Below, one piece after another: positions 16,190-25,184 of a stretch of DNA of 64,000 nt. Source of the stretch: Pseudomonas sp. EpS/L25. Lineage in GTDB: Bacteria > Pseudomonadota > Gammaproteobacteria > Pseudomonadales > Pseudomonadaceae. The stretch spans positions 332,191-396,190 of the forward strand of contig NZ_LNUP01000018.1 in NCBI RefSeq assembly GCF_001512295.1, written 5' to 3'. Positions within the stretch are counted from its first letter, which is position 1. The number at the start of each line of letters is the position of its first letter. The position numbers were made by a program, and so were the translations under genes. The notes under the pieces were generated by a model, which was not told the DNA's origin, did no database searches, and worked only from the letters and a program-made list of their open reading frames with translations.

Positions 16190-16327
16190 GACCGTTCCAG
16201 CGTTCGAACACTCACCCAGTTCGGCATCTCCGTGCATATGGTTAGATAAATTCCTTCTTTACCAAAAGTTATAACAGCTCATTAGCCTATAACGCTTTCG
16301 GATAGCCAGTCGGCACGGAGCGTGATG

Positions 16328-17335
16328 ATGAGCAGGGTAGGGAAGGGGGTTGCGGCGCTTGCCGCTGTGGTTGGTGCCCTCGGGTTCGCCGCTTGCGCCA
16401 CGGCCGAGGGCAGGATCAGCATCGCCCAGCAATTCGGCATCGGCTACCTGATCCTCGACGTGGTACGCGATCAGAAATTGATCGAGAAGCACGGCAAGCA
16501 GGCCGGCCTGGATATCCAGGTGGACTGGAACAGCATCTCCGGTGCCACCGCCATGAACGAAGCGCTGCTGGCCGGCGCCCTGGACGTGGTCTCGGCCGGG
16601 GTGCCACCGATGCTGACCGTCTGGGATCGCACCCGCGGACGGCAGAACGTCAAGGCTATCGCGGCGCTGGGTGCCATGCCCAACTACCTGCTGAGCAACC
16701 GCGCCGAGGTCAAGTCGATCAAGGACCTGACCGACCAGGACCGCATTGCCGTACCGGCCGCGGGCGTGGGCTTCCAGTCCCGCACCCTGCAGATCGAGAC
16801 GGCCAAGGTCTTCGGCGACGCCCAGTACAAGAAATTCGATTCGATCAGCGTGAGCCTGCCGCATCCCGATGCCAATGCCGCCCTGACCGCCGGTGGCTCC
16901 GAGATCACTACCCATTTCTCCAGCCCGCCGTTCCAGTACCAGGCGCTGGAGAATCCCAAGGTCCACCGCATCCTCAGCAGCTACGACGTGCTCGGCGGGC
17001 CGGGCACCTTCAACGTGCTCTACACCACCGAGAAATTCCACGACGAGAATCCCAAGACCTATCGCGCCTTCTACGACGCCCTGGTGGAAGCCGCCGCCTT
17101 CATCCGTGCCAATAAGGCCGCCGCGGCCGAGGCGTACATCCGGGTGGAGAACTCCAGGCTGCCCCTGGTCCTGGTGCAGCGCATCGTCGAGGACCCGGAG
17201 ATCGACTTCACCGTCGAGCCGCAGCGCACCTTCGTCTACGCCCAGAAGCTGCACGAGCTGGGCGTGCTGAAACACCAGGCTGCCTCCTGGCAGGACTATT
17301 TCTTCCCTGAAGCCCACGAGCGTCCCGGCAGCTGA
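16328..17335 (+). CDS. ABC transporter periplasmic binding protein for sulfonates or sulfate esters
   Basis: About 335 aa. An N-terminal signal region (VAALAAVVGALGFAACATA) is followed by an NMT1/TauA-like binding fold beginning ISIAQQFGIGYLILDVV and including ALLAGALDVVSAGVPPML. The GTG-ATG-ATG run offers starts at 16322, 16325 and 16328; the third has the best spacing from GGAG at 16317. First gene of a binding protein-dioxygenase-ATPase-permease operon like the AtsR/TauA systems of pseudomonads. The ATG of the dioxygenase follows 25 bp later. The 138-bp upstream gap is AT-rich, with two TATAAC elements (16271-16300) but no clear operator. Confidence 0.82.
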   Translation: MSRVGKGVAALAAVVGALGFAACATAEGRISIAQQFGIGYLILDVVRDQKLIEKHGKQAGLDIQVDWNSISGATAMNEALLAGALDVVSAGVPPMLTVWDRTRGRQNVKAIAALGAMPNYLLSNRAEVKSIKDLTDQDRIAVPAAGVGFQSRTLQIETAKVFGDAQYKKFDSISVSLPHPDANAALTAGGSEITTHFSSPPFQYQALENPKVHRILSSYDVLGGPGTFNVLYTTEKFHDENPKTYRAFYDALVEAAAFIRANKAAAAEAYIRVENSRLPLVLVQRIVEDPEIDFTVEPQRTFVYAQKLHELGVLKHQAASWQDYFFPEAHERPGS

Positions 17336-17360
17336 GCCGGACCACCAAGGAGAAAACTCC

Positions 17361-18242
17361 ATGACCCTCGCCGCCCACGCACCGGCTGCTGGCCAAGCCT
17401 TCGAGATCCGTCCCTTCGGCAACCTCGGGGCCGAGATCATCGGTATCGATCTGGCCCAGCCACTCAATGCCGAAGACTTCGCCCGCGTGCATCGCGCCCA
17501 TCTGGAGCACCACGTGGTGGTGTTCCGCGACCAGCGCATCACCCCCGAGCAGCAGATCGCCTTCAGCCGCCGCTTCGGTGAGCTGCAGATCCACGTGCTC
17601 AAGCAATTCCACCTGACCGGCCATCCGGAGATCCTGATCGTCTCCAACATCATCGAAGACGGCCAGCCCATCGGTCTCGGCGATGCCGGCAAGTTCTGGC
17701 ATTCGGATCTCTCCTACAAGGAGCTGCCGAGCCTGGGCTCCATGCTGCATGCCCAGGAGTTGCCGGAGGAGGGCGGCGATACGCTCTTCGCCAACATGCA
17801 CCTGGCCTACGACACCCTGCCGGACGCGATCAAGCGCCAGCTCGAAGGCTTGCAGGCCGAGCATTCCTACACCGCCACCTACGCCAAGCCCAAGTTCGAG
17901 GGCAACTGGCGGCCGACCCTGACCGCCGAGCAGCTGGCCGAGGTCAAGGCGGTGGTGCATCCGGTGGTGCGCACCCACCCGGAGAACGGCCGCAAGGCGC
18001 TGTTCGTCAGCGAGGGCTTCACCACCCACATCGTCGGCCTGCCGGAAGACGAGAGTCGCGACCTGCTCGACCAGTTGTATGCCCACAGCGTCAAGCCCGA
18101 GCACCTCTATCGCCACCAGTGGCAACCCCATGATCTGGTGTTCTGGGACAACCGCTCGCTGCTGCACCTGGCCGCCGGCTGCCCCAACCATATGAGGCGC
18201 AAGCTGTATCGCACCACCATCCAGGGCGACGTGCCCTTTTGA
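17361..18242 (+). CDS. TauD/TfdA-family alpha-ketoglutarate dioxygenase (AtsK-like)
   Basis: 293 aa. The Fe(II) facial triad is visible as FWHSD (His114, Asp116) and a distal His in RSLLHLAAG, with the 2-oxoglutarate-binding Arg in RRKLYRTT. N-terminal GAEIIGIDLAQPLN matches the family. Members oxygenate taurine or alkyl sulfate esters to release sulfite or sulfate. The neighbouring ABC importer supports a sulfur-scavenging role; taurine versus alkylsulfate is not resolved. AAGGAG precedes the ATG. It overlaps nothing and is followed 14 bp later by the ATPase. Confidence 0.88.
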   Translation: MTLAAHAPAAGQAFEIRPFGNLGAEIIGIDLAQPLNAEDFARVHRAHLEHHVVVFRDQRITPEQQIAFSRRFGELQIHVLKQFHLTGHPEILIVSNIIEDGQPIGLGDAGKFWHSDLSYKELPSLGSMLHAQELPEEGGDTLFANMHLAYDTLPDAIKRQLEGLQAEHSYTATYAKPKFEGNWRPTLTAEQLAEVKAVVHPVVRTHPENGRKALFVSEGFTTHIVGLPEDESRDLLDQLYAHSVKPEHLYRHQWQPHDLVFWDNRSLLHLAAGCPNHMRRKLYRTTIQGDVPF

Positions 18243-18256
18243 CGCGGGAGACGATC

Positions 18257-19138
18257 ATGAACGCACCCCTCGCTTCCCGTCCGCACCTGACCCTGGCACA
18301 GACCCAGCCACTGCTGCAGGTGCAGGACCTCGACCTCGAATACCGTACCCGCGAACGCCGGGTACGGGCTACCCACCAGGTATCCTTCGAGGTGCACGGC
18401 GCCGATCGCTTCGTCCTGCTCGGTCCGTCCGGCTGCGGCAAGTCCAGCTTGCTCAAGTCGGTAGCGGGCTTCCTGCCGCCGCTGAACGGTGAGATTCGTC
18501 TGGAGGGCCAGCCGGTCAAGGGGCCCGGACCGGATCGCATCGTGGTGTTCCAGGAATTCGATCAGCTCCCGCCATGGAAGACGGTGCTGGAGAACACCAT
18601 GTTCCCGCTGCTCGCCAGCCGCCAGGCCAGTCGTGGCGAGGCCCGCGAGCGGGCGCTGCACTACCTGGACAAGGTCGGCCTGGCGCGTTTCGTCGACGCC
18701 TATCCGCACCATCTCTCCGGTGGCATGAAGCAGCGGGTGGCCATCGCCCGCGCTCTGGCCATGCAGCCCAAGGTGCTGCTGATGGACGAGCCCTTCGCCG
18801 CCCTGGATGCCCTGACCCGGCGCAAGATGCAGGAAGAGCTGCTGGCCCTCTGGGACGAGGTGCGCTTCACCCTGTTGTTCGTCACCCACTCCATCGAGGA
18901 GGCGCTGGTGGTGGGCAATCGCATTTTGCTCTTGTCGCCCCATCCGGGCCGGGTGCGGGCCGAGCTCAACTGCCACCAGTTCGGCCTCGAAGACTTCGGC
19001 GGCGCCGAATTCCAGAGCACCGCGCTGCGCATCCACAACCTGCTGTTCCCCGACGACGTCCAGACGCTGCCACCGGAGGTGGCCGACGAGCGCCTGCGCC
19101 TGCAGCAGGCCATCGTCCAGGGCCGCATTTCCTACTAG
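18257..19138 (+). CDS. ABC transporter ATP-binding subunit (TauB/SsuB family)
   Basis: 293 aa from the ATG at 18257 (GGGAG upstream); an in-frame TTG at 18239 overlaps the previous gene and is unlikely. Walker [11 protein letters not shown]-loop [12 protein letters not shown], signature [15 protein letters not shown], Walker [13 protein letters not shown] and switch His in VTHSIEEAL are all intact. It has a C-terminal extension of about 50 residues ([13 protein letters not shown]...) beyond the standard domain, seen in some AtsC-type proteins. It energises the permease encoded 18 bp downstream. Confidence 0.9.
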   Translation: MNAPLASRPHLTLAQTQPLLQVQDLDLEYRTRERRVRATHQVSFEVHGADRFVLLGPSGCGKSSLLKSVAGFLPPLNGEIRLEGQPVKGPGPDRIVVFQEFDQLPPWKTVLENTMFPLLASRQASRGEARERALHYLDKVGLARFVDAYPHHLSGGMKQRVAIARALAMQPKVLLMDEPFAALDALTRRKMQEELLALWDEVRFTLLFVTHSIEEALVVGNRILLLSPHPGRVRAELNCHQFGLEDFGGAEFQSTALRIHNLLFPDDVQTLPPEVADERLRLQQAIVQGRISY

Positions 19139-19156
19139 CAGTTCGAGGTAGACCCC

Positions 19157-20023
19157 ATGACACGACAGCCCCCGGTACGAGCCGAATACCAACTGGACCT
19201 CCCATCCCTCAACGACCTGCCGTTGGCGGTCGAGCTGCCGCTCGCCACCCGCCTGTGGAGCCAGGCCTGGCTGCGCAAGCTGTTGATCCTGGCGATCCTC
19301 ATGCTGGTCTGGGAGGCGGTGGCCCGCTGGCAGGGCAACGACCTGCTGCTGCCCAGTTTCCTGCAGACCGCCGCCGCCTTCTGGGATGGCCTGGTCACCG
19401 GGGAATTGCCGGCCAAGGTCGCCATCTCCCTCGGTACCCTGCTCAAGGGCTACCTGCTGGGCGTGGTGCTGGCCCTGGCGCTCAGCGCCCTGGCGGTCTC
19501 CACCCAGTTCGGTCGCGACCTGCTCGGCACCCTGACCTCGATGTTCAATCCGCTGCCGGCCATCGCCCTGCTGCCCCTGGCGCTGCTCTGGTTCGGCCTC
19601 GGCGAGAACAGCCTGGTGTTCGTGCTGGTACATTCGGTGCTCTGGCCCATGGCGCTCAACACCTATTCGGGGTTTCTCGGCGTCTCCGACACCCTGCGCA
19701 TGGCCGGGCGCAACTACGGCCTCAAGGGTCTGAGATACGTCGGGCTGATCCTCATCCCGGCGGCCCTGCCGGCCATCGTCTCGGGCCTGAAGATCGGCTG
19801 GGCCTTCGCCTGGCGCACCCTGATCGCCGCCGAGCTGGTGTTCGGTGCCTCCAGCGGCAAGGGCGGCCTGGGCTGGTACATCTTCCAGAACCGCAACGAG
19901 CTCTACACTGATCGCGTCTTCGCCGGCCTTGCCGCGGTGATCATCATCGGCCTGCTGGTGGAGGGCCTGGTGTTCGCCACCCTGGAGCGGATGACGGTGA
20001 AGAAGTGGGGGATGCAGCGGTAG
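19157..20023 (+). CDS. ABC transporter permease (TauC/SsuC family)
   Basis: 288 aa with about six membrane segments. The cytoplasmic EAA-like loop is visible in DTLRMAGRNYGLKGLRYVGLILIPAALP (in part: RMAGRNYGL and LIPAALPAIVSGLKIGWAFA). Its N-terminus carries about 35 hydrophilic residues before the first helix. It completes the importer. It may also serve the two SsuA-like binding proteins of the next operon, which have no permease of their own. Confidence 0.9.
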   Translation: MTRQPPVRAEYQLDLPSLNDLPLAVELPLATRLWSQAWLRKLLILAILMLVWEAVARWQGNDLLLPSFLQTAAAFWDGLVTGELPAKVAISLGTLLKGYLLGVVLALALSALAVSTQFGRDLLGTLTSMFNPLPAIALLPLALLWFGLGENSLVFVLVHSVLWPMALNTYSGFLGVSDTLRMAGRNYGLKGLRYVGLILIPAALPAIVSGLKIGWAFAWRTLIAAELVFGASSGKGGLGWYIFQNRNELYTDRVFAGLAAVIIIGLLVEGLVFATLERMTVKKWGMQR

Positions 20024-20050
20024 GGATTCTGCCAGGCTCTACACCTCCTC

Positions 20051-20076
20051 ATCGCGGCCATGGGCCGCTCCTACGG
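20051..20076 (-). repeat. REP element, first of an inverted pair
   Basis: ATCGCGGCCATGGGCCGCTC followed by CTACGG is the complement of the common Pseudomonas REP core (GTAGGAGCGGCCCATGGCC...). It lies 27 bp after the permease stop. Its partner in opposite orientation is at 20251. The 408-bp gap 20024-20431 holds no gene that I can support. Confidence 0.8.
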
Positions 20077-20195
20077 GCACGGTGGCTATGCTCGACCGCG
20101 GTTTTCCAGGCTTGACCGAGACCGATGCTCGCTCGAATAACCCCCCTCCCTTTGGCAAAGGGCGGGCTGCGGGCGCCCTTCGTAGCGAACACCCG

Positions 20196-20229
20196 GTGGA
20201 AAAGGCTGCGCCGTTTTCCACGCTACGGC
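20196..20229. repeat. Short intergenic hairpin repeat, family B
   Basis: GTGGAAAAGGCTGCGCCGTT followed by TTCCACGCTACGG is a palindrome-like unit. Related copies occur at 32681-32712 and 32730-32761. It lies between the two REP elements. Confidence 0.65.
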
Positions 20230-20250
20230 GCTATGGGTAAGAATGCTCCT

Positions 20251-20274
20251 GTAGGAGCGGCCCATGGCCGCGAT
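20251..20274 (+). repeat. REP element, second of an inverted pair
   Basis: GTAGGAGCGGCCCATGGCCG followed by CGAT is a canonical Pseudomonas REP core. Together with the copy at 20051 it makes an inverted pair spaced by about 175 bp, wider than a compact REPIN. Confidence 0.8.
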
Positions 20275-20332
20275 TAATGTTACGGCATCCTGATACATGC
20301 GAAATTCAAATAAAACTAGAATTAGGATATGC

Positions 20333-20356
20333 GCATAAGGAATTTCCTTCTTATGC
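20333..20356. promoter_or_regulatory. Inverted repeat upstream of the LLM monooxygenase operon
   Basis: GCATAAG, ten bases, CTTATGC: perfect 7-bp arms in an AT-rich island (20290-20360) 76 bp before the monooxygenase ATG. A CysB- or LysR-type operator, or a promoter-proximal element of the sulfur operon, is inferred from position only. Confidence 0.4.
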
Positions 20357-20431
20357 CCTGCCTGCCTAAGGTGGACCCCAGCCAACGCCTTTCCTGAAGG
20401 CACCCTTTCACCTCGGCACGGGATCCACTCC

Positions 20432-21520
20432 ATGAGCGTTCAATTCCTCGGCATGATCGGCCACCGCCTCACCTCGGAGATCATTGCCCCCTCCGGTCCC
20501 ATCTTCGACAAGGGCTACGTCACCCGTTTCGCCCAGGCCCACGAGCAGGCCGGCTTTGATCGCATCCTGGTCGGCTACTGGTCCGATCAGCCCGATGGCT
20601 TCCTGGTCACCGCCCTGGCCGGGCAAGCCACCCGGACGCTCAAGTTCCTGCTGGCCCACCGCCCCGGCTTCGTCGCCCCGACCCTGGCGGCGCGCAAGCT
20701 GGCCACCCTCGATCATCTGCTCGACGGCCGCCTGGCGGTACACATCATCAGCGGCGGCAGCGATGGCGAACAGCGCAAGGACGGCGACTGGCTCGATCAC
20801 GACCAGCGCTACGCCCGTACCGAGGAATTCCTCGACGTGGTGCGCCAGGAGTGGACCGCTACCCAGCCGTTCGACCATGAGGGCGAGCATTACCGGGTCG
20901 CGCATGGCTTCTCCGCCATCAAGCCGTTGCAGCAACCGAGCCTGCCGGTTTACTTCGGGGGTTCCTCGCCCGCCGCGCTGCGGGTGGCCGGCAAGCACGC
21001 CGATGTCTTCGCGCTGTGGGGTGAGTCCCTGGCCCAGACCCGCGAGACCCTCTTCGCGGTCCGCGCCGAGGCGGCGCGCCATGGCCGCACGCCGAAATTC
21101 AACGTCTCCTTCCGGGTGATCCTCGGTGATACCGAGGACGACGCCTGGGCGAAGGCCGAAGCCATCCGCCAACAGGCCAAGGCGCGCCTGGCCGCTGAAG
21201 GCGCCGTGCACCCGGCCAAGCCGGAAGCCGTGGGTGCCCAGCGCCTGCGCGACACCGTGGCCCTGGGCGATAGGGTGGATCGCCGCCTCTGGACCGGCAT
21301 CGCCGCCCTGGTGGGCGGCGGGCACAACTCCACCGCTTTGGTGGGCACCGCCGAGCAGGTCGCCGATGCCTTGCTGGATTACTACGACCTGGGCGTCGAC
21401 AGCTTCCTGATCCGCGGCTTCGATCCGCTCAACGACGCCGTCGAATACGGTCGCGAGCTGATCCCGCTTACGCGTGAGAAGGTCGCCGCGCGCCTGGCCG
21501 GCGCCCGTCGTACCGGCTGA
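20432..21520 (+). CDS. LLM-class FMNH2-dependent alkanesulfonate monooxygenase (SsuD-like)
   Basis: 362 aa. Luciferase-like TIM barrel with FDRILVGYWSDQPDGFLVTA, LLAHRPGFVAPTLAARKLAT, LDGRLAVHIISGGSDGEQR and YFGGSSPAALRVAGKHADVF, all typical of SsuD/MsuD-type enzymes that release sulfite from alkanesulfonates using FMNH2 and O2. No flavin reductase (SsuE) is encoded in the window, so reduced flavin must come from elsewhere. First gene of the second sulfur operon; the next gene starts 70 bp later. Confidence 0.88.
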   Translation: MSVQFLGMIGHRLTSEIIAPSGPIFDKGYVTRFAQAHEQAGFDRILVGYWSDQPDGFLVTALAGQATRTLKFLLAHRPGFVAPTLAARKLATLDHLLDGRLAVHIISGGSDGEQRKDGDWLDHDQRYARTEEFLDVVRQEWTATQPFDHEGEHYRVAHGFSAIKPLQQPSLPVYFGGSSPAALRVAGKHADVFALWGESLAQTRETLFAVRAEAARHGRTPKFNVSFRVILGDTEDDAWAKAEAIRQQAKARLAAEGAVHPAKPEAVGAQRLRDTVALGDRVDRRLWTGIAALVGGGHNSTALVGTAEQVADALLDYYDLGVDSFLIRGFDPLNDAVEYGRELIPLTREKVAARLAGARRTG

Positions 21521-21590
21521 AGCCTTCTGGCCAACCCACCGCGCGACCGTACCCACGGAGCGCTCCCGAGCCCTTCGAGGAGACGCCTTC

Positions 21591-22538
21591 GTGATCAAGG
21601 GATTGCTATTTGCCGCCGGCCTGCTGGCCGGTACCTCCGCCAGCCTGGCCAAGGCGGTCACCCTCACCATCGGTGACCAGTTCTACTACAGCAGCACCCT
21701 GTTGGAGCAGGCCGGCGAGCTCAAGGAACTGCCCTACGAGATCCAGTGGAAGAGATTCAATGCCGGCGGGCCGGTGGTGGAGGCGCTCAACGTCGGCTCC
21801 ATCGACCTGGGCATCGTCGGCGACACGCCGGTGATCGCCCTGGCCGCCCGCGGTGGACCGGTCAAGGTGGTGGCGGTGACCCGCAATCGCCCGGACGGCA
21901 CCGCCATCGTGGTCGGCAAGGATTCACCCATCGAGACGGTGGCGGATCTGGCCGGCAAGCGCGTGGCCATCTGGAAGGGCTCCTGGAGCCAGCAACTGGT
22001 CTACTCGGCGCTGGAACAGGCCGGGCTGCCCAGCGATGCGCCGCGCTACAGCTACCTGATGCCCACCGAGGCGGTAGCCGCCTTGAGCCAGGGCACGCTC
22101 GACGCCACCGCCACCTGGGAGCCCTACGTGAGCATGGTGGAGCGCCAGGGTGGACGGGTGCTGGTCACCGCCAAGGACCTGATGCCGGCCCCGGTCTACG
22201 TGGTAGCCAACACCCAGCACCTGGACGAGAACCGCGCCGCCATCGGCGATTTCGTCGCCCGCCTGCAACGCGCCCGTAGTTGGGCCCGCGACCACGTCGA
22301 TGCCTACGCCCAGGCCTGGGCCAAGCGCAACAACTCCGATCCGGCCATCGCCGAACGCTGGTTCCGCCGCGATGCCACCTGGGTCGAGCCGATCAGCGCC
22401 CAGACCCTCAGCGATGGTCAGAAGACCGCCGATTTCCTGGTCAAGGCCGGGGTGCTGCAACAGCCCTACGACGTCCAGTCGCTCTATGACCAGAGCTTCA
22501 ATCGTTATCTGCAGACGCCCCGGGAGGCCAGCCGATGA
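21591..22538 (+). CDS. SsuA-like aliphatic sulfonate binding protein 1
   Basis: About 315 aa. I prefer the GTG at 21591, preceded by GAGGAG at 8 bp, over the upstream in-frame start at 21474 that overlaps the previous gene; the protein then begins VIKGLLFAAGLLAGTSASLA, a clean signal peptide. Binding-fold motifs include ALNVGSIDLGIVGDTPVIAL, KRVAIWKGSWSQQLVYSAL and TWEPYVSMV. It resembles the product at 25185-26144 closely enough to be a paralogue. No permease or ATPase gene accompanies it. Its stop overlaps the next ATG (ATGA). Confidence 0.85.
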   Translation: MIKGLLFAAGLLAGTSASLAKAVTLTIGDQFYYSSTLLEQAGELKELPYEIQWKRFNAGGPVVEALNVGSIDLGIVGDTPVIALAARGGPVKVVAVTRNRPDGTAIVVGKDSPIETVADLAGKRVAIWKGSWSQQLVYSALEQAGLPSDAPRYSYLMPTEAVAALSQGTLDATATWEPYVSMVERQGGRVLVTAKDLMPAPVYVVANTQHLDENRAAIGDFVARLQRARSWARDHVDAYAQAWAKRNNSDPAIAERWFRRDATWVEPISAQTLSDGQKTADFLVKAGVLQQPYDVQSLYDQSFNRYLQTPREASR

Positions 22539-23860
22539 GTCGCCAACTGCACCTCGCCGGCTTCCTGCTGGCCGGTCCCGTCGTCCATAGCCATGCCGTC
22601 TGGCGCCACCCTGAGACCCAGGGCGACTTCCTCGACCCGGACTACTACGTGCGTGCGGCCAAGGCCCTGGAGGAAGGGCTGTTCGATTTCCTGTTCTTCG
22701 CCGACCGCCTGGCCGTGGGCGACCAGCTTGGCGGCTCGCGGGAAACCGCCCTGCGCCTGGGCGCCCAGGACGCCACCCGCCTCGATCCGCTGCCGCTACT
22801 GTCCTATCTGGTCGCCCATACCCGCCACCTCGGCCTGGGCTGTACTCGCTCCACCACCTACTACGAGCCGGCCCATGTCGCCCGGGCCTTCGCCACCCTC
22901 GATCACCTGTCCCGCGGGCGCGCCGCCTGGAACATCGTCACCTCGATGAACGACAGCGAAGGCCGGTTGTTCGGCAAGGATCGCCATCTGGAGCACGACC
23001 TGCGCTACGACCGCGCCGACGAATTCGTCGAGGTGGCGGTAAAGCTCTGGCGCAGCTGGGGTCCGCAGGCCCTGCACCTGGATCGGGAAGGCGGGGTGCT
23101 GGCCGATCCGGCGCAGGTTCGCTCTCTGAATCACCAGGGCAACTGGTTCCGCGTGGAAGGCCCGCTCAATATTCCGCGCAGCCCCCAGGGCCGCCCCGTG
23201 CTGATCCAGGCCGGTTCCAGCGGCCGCGGACGGCGCTTCGGCGCGCGCTGGGCCGAGGCCATCTTCACCATCCAGCCGAATCTCGCCGCCATGCGTGCCT
23301 TTCGCGACGACGTGCGCCGCCAGGTGCTGGAGCAGGGACGCTCTCCCGATGGCTGCAAGATCCTTACCTCGGTCATGCCCTTCATCGGCGGCAGCGAAGC
23401 CGAGGCGCGCGCCAAGCAGGAAAGGCACAACGCCCTGGCACAACCGGAGGTGGGGCTGATCACCCTTTGCTCCCAGCTCAATATCGACCTCTCCCGCTTC
23501 ACCCTGGATACGGCCCTGGGCGAGGTGGCCGAGGTCGGCGACCTGCCGCCGGCCGCTGCCGAGAAGCTCCTGGCGCTGGGGCCGCGCACCACCCTGGCCG
23601 AATTGGGTCGCAGCTACGCCGCCAGCGTCCGTGTGCCGCAGCTGGCGGGTACCGGTGCCCAGATCGCCGAACGGCTGGCCGAGTGGTTCGAAGCCGGCGG
23701 CTGCGATGGCTTCGTGATTTCCCCCGGCTACCTGCCGGGTTCCTTCGTCGAATTCAGCGAGAGCGTGGTGCCGCACCTGCAGCGACGCGGCCTGTTCCGA
23801 CGCCAGTACCAGGGCGAGACCCTGAGAGATCAACTGGGCCTCGGCCCTCTGGAGGACTAG
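22535..23860 (+). CDS. NtaA/SnaA/DszA-family FMN-dependent monooxygenase
   Basis: 441 aa. Family features: LDPDYYVRAAKALEEGLFDF, FFADRLAVGD, GLGCTRSTTYYEPAHVARAF, GRAAWNIVTSMND and QAGSSGRGRRFGARWAEAIF. This LLM subfamily oxygenates substrates such as nitrilotriacetate or organosulfur compounds with FMNH2. Its operon position points to C-S cleavage of a sulfonate or sulfone. Start codon overlaps the preceding stop by four bases; the following gene begins immediately after its stop. Confidence 0.85.
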   Translation: MSRQLHLAGFLLAGPVVHSHAVWRHPETQGDFLDPDYYVRAAKALEEGLFDFLFFADRLAVGDQLGGSRETALRLGAQDATRLDPLPLLSYLVAHTRHLGLGCTRSTTYYEPAHVARAFATLDHLSRGRAAWNIVTSMNDSEGRLFGKDRHLEHDLRYDRADEFVEVAVKLWRSWGPQALHLDREGGVLADPAQVRSLNHQGNWFRVEGPLNIPRSPQGRPVLIQAGSSGRGRRFGARWAEAIFTIQPNLAAMRAFRDDVRRQVLEQGRSPDGCKILTSVMPFIGGSEAEARAKQERHNALAQPEVGLITLCSQLNIDLSRFTLDTALGEVAEVGDLPPAAAEKLLALGPRTTLAELGRSYAASVRVPQLAGTGAQIAERLAEWFEAGGCDGFVISPGYLPGSFVEFSESVVPHLQRRGLFRRQYQGETLRDQLGLGPLED

Positions 23861-25039
23861 ATGAGCATGATCAAGGAGGCCGACGGCTGGCTGGCCCTGG
23901 CCCGCGAAATAGCCGTGGAGTTCGCCGCCCGGGTGGTGGCCGACGAGCGTGACCGGGTCCGCCCCGATGCCCAATTGCAAAGACTCAAGGACAGCGGCCT
24001 GACCAATCTGGTCATTCCCGTGCGGCTCGGGGGCGCCGGTCAGCCCTGGTCGTTGGCCATGCGGGTGCTGCGCGAGATCGCCGCCGGCGACGGCTCGGTG
24101 GGGATGCTCCTTGGCTATCACCTGCTCAACACCGTCAACCTGCGCCGCGAGCCTCAGCCGCGGCGCGACCAGTTGCTGGCGGAGGTCGCCGAGGGGCGGC
24201 TGTGGCTGGCCGGGGTGATCAATCCTCGCGACGACGACATCCGCGCCATCCCGGTCGCCGGCGGCTATCGCCTGACCGGACGCAAGGGCTTCTGCAGCGG
24301 CGCCGCCTTCGCCGACCGACTTGCCATCAGCGCCCGCGACCAGGTAAGCGGGGCGCGGCTGATGCTCACCCTGCCGGCGGATCGTCCGGGACTGGTGTAC
24401 GCCGATGACTGGGACCACTTCGGGGTGGCCCGCAGCGACAGCGGCAGCTTCACCCTCACCGAAGTCTGGGCCAGCGCCGAGGAAGCCCAGGTCTGCGACC
24501 TGGAGGATGCCAGCGACTTCGCCGCGGTGATCCGCACCCCGGTCAATCAGTCGGCCTTCACCCAGTACTACCTGGGCGCCGCCCAGGGTGTTCTGCGGGA
24601 GGCGCGGCGTTATCTCCATGAAGAGGCCCGGCCCTGGGTGCATTCCCTGGCCACCCACGCCACCGAGGACCAACTGGTGCTGAGCCAGGTGGGCGAGCTG
24701 TGGATCGCCCTGCAGGGCGCCGTGGCCCTGGCGGACGTGGCAGCAGGCCGGGTGGATGCCCTGCTCGCGGCTGATGACGCCTTCACCGCCGAACTGCGCG
24801 GCGAGACCTTCATCGCCGTGGCCAGCGCCAAGGTGCTGGCGGCCCGTACCGCCCTGGACGTCACCACCCGGGTGTTCGATGCCCTGGGCGCCCGCGCCAC
24901 CCACAACCGCCTGGGCCTGGACCGCTTCTGGCGCGATGTCCGCACCCACAGCCTGCATGATCCCCTGGCCTACAAGGTGCTGGAGGTCGGCCGCTATGCG
25001 GTCAATGGCCAGTATCCCGGCATCCGTGCCTATACCTGA
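23861..25039 (+). CDS. Acyl-CoA dehydrogenase-like flavoprotein monooxygenase (SfnB/DszC type)
   Basis: 392 aa with the three-part acyl-CoA dehydrogenase fold: helical N-terminus (LKDSGLTNLVIPVRLGGAGQ), beta middle domain (GGYRLTGRKGFCSGAAFAD) and helical C-terminus (VASAKVLAARTALDVTTRVF, HDPLAYKVLEVGRYAVNG). Such proteins in sulfur operons are thought to oxygenate, rather than dehydrogenate, sulfur compounds. The ATG directly abuts the previous stop, with GGAGG inside the preceding gene's end. An intergenic repeat (family A) begins 6 bp after its stop. Confidence 0.85.
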   Translation: MSMIKEADGWLALAREIAVEFAARVVADERDRVRPDAQLQRLKDSGLTNLVIPVRLGGAGQPWSLAMRVLREIAAGDGSVGMLLGYHLLNTVNLRREPQPRRDQLLAEVAEGRLWLAGVINPRDDDIRAIPVAGGYRLTGRKGFCSGAAFADRLAISARDQVSGARLMLTLPADRPGLVYADDWDHFGVARSDSGSFTLTEVWASAEEAQVCDLEDASDFAAVIRTPVNQSAFTQYYLGAAQGVLREARRYLHEEARPWVHSLATHATEDQLVLSQVGELWIALQGAVALADVAAGRVDALLAADDAFTAELRGETFIAVASAKVLAARTALDVTTRVFDALGARATHNRLGLDRFWRDVRTHSLHDPLAYKVLEVGRYAVNGQYPGIRAYT

Positions 25040-25045
25040 CTTAAA

Positions 25046-25164
25046 GTCTGCTGCGCGTCGGCCAAACGGCGTTGAAAAGACCTTCGGAATGCTCATTTAC
25101 CCTTCGTAAACTCCGCTTCCTCAGGTCTTTTCGCCTTGTTTGTCTCTAGCTCGCGAGCCTTTGA
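25046..25164. repeat. Intergenic repeat family A, short copy
   Basis: It begins GTCTGCTGCGCGTCGGCC, has a core with GAATGCTCATTTAC and CGTAAACTCCGCTTCCTC, and ends TGTCTCTAGCTCGCGAGCC. A longer copy with the same landmarks in the same order occurs at 31999-32203. It lies immediately downstream of a stop codon in both cases. The core pairs TTTAC with GTAAA. Confidence 0.75.
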
Positions 25165-25184
25165 ATAAGCACTAAGGAATTCCC

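Noticed and set aside
16311-16325. Possible sigma-54 promoter (GGCACGGAGCGTGAT) before the TauD operon
   Set aside because: Only the -24 half resembles the consensus; the TTGC of the -12 box is missing and the element overlaps the ribosome-binding site.
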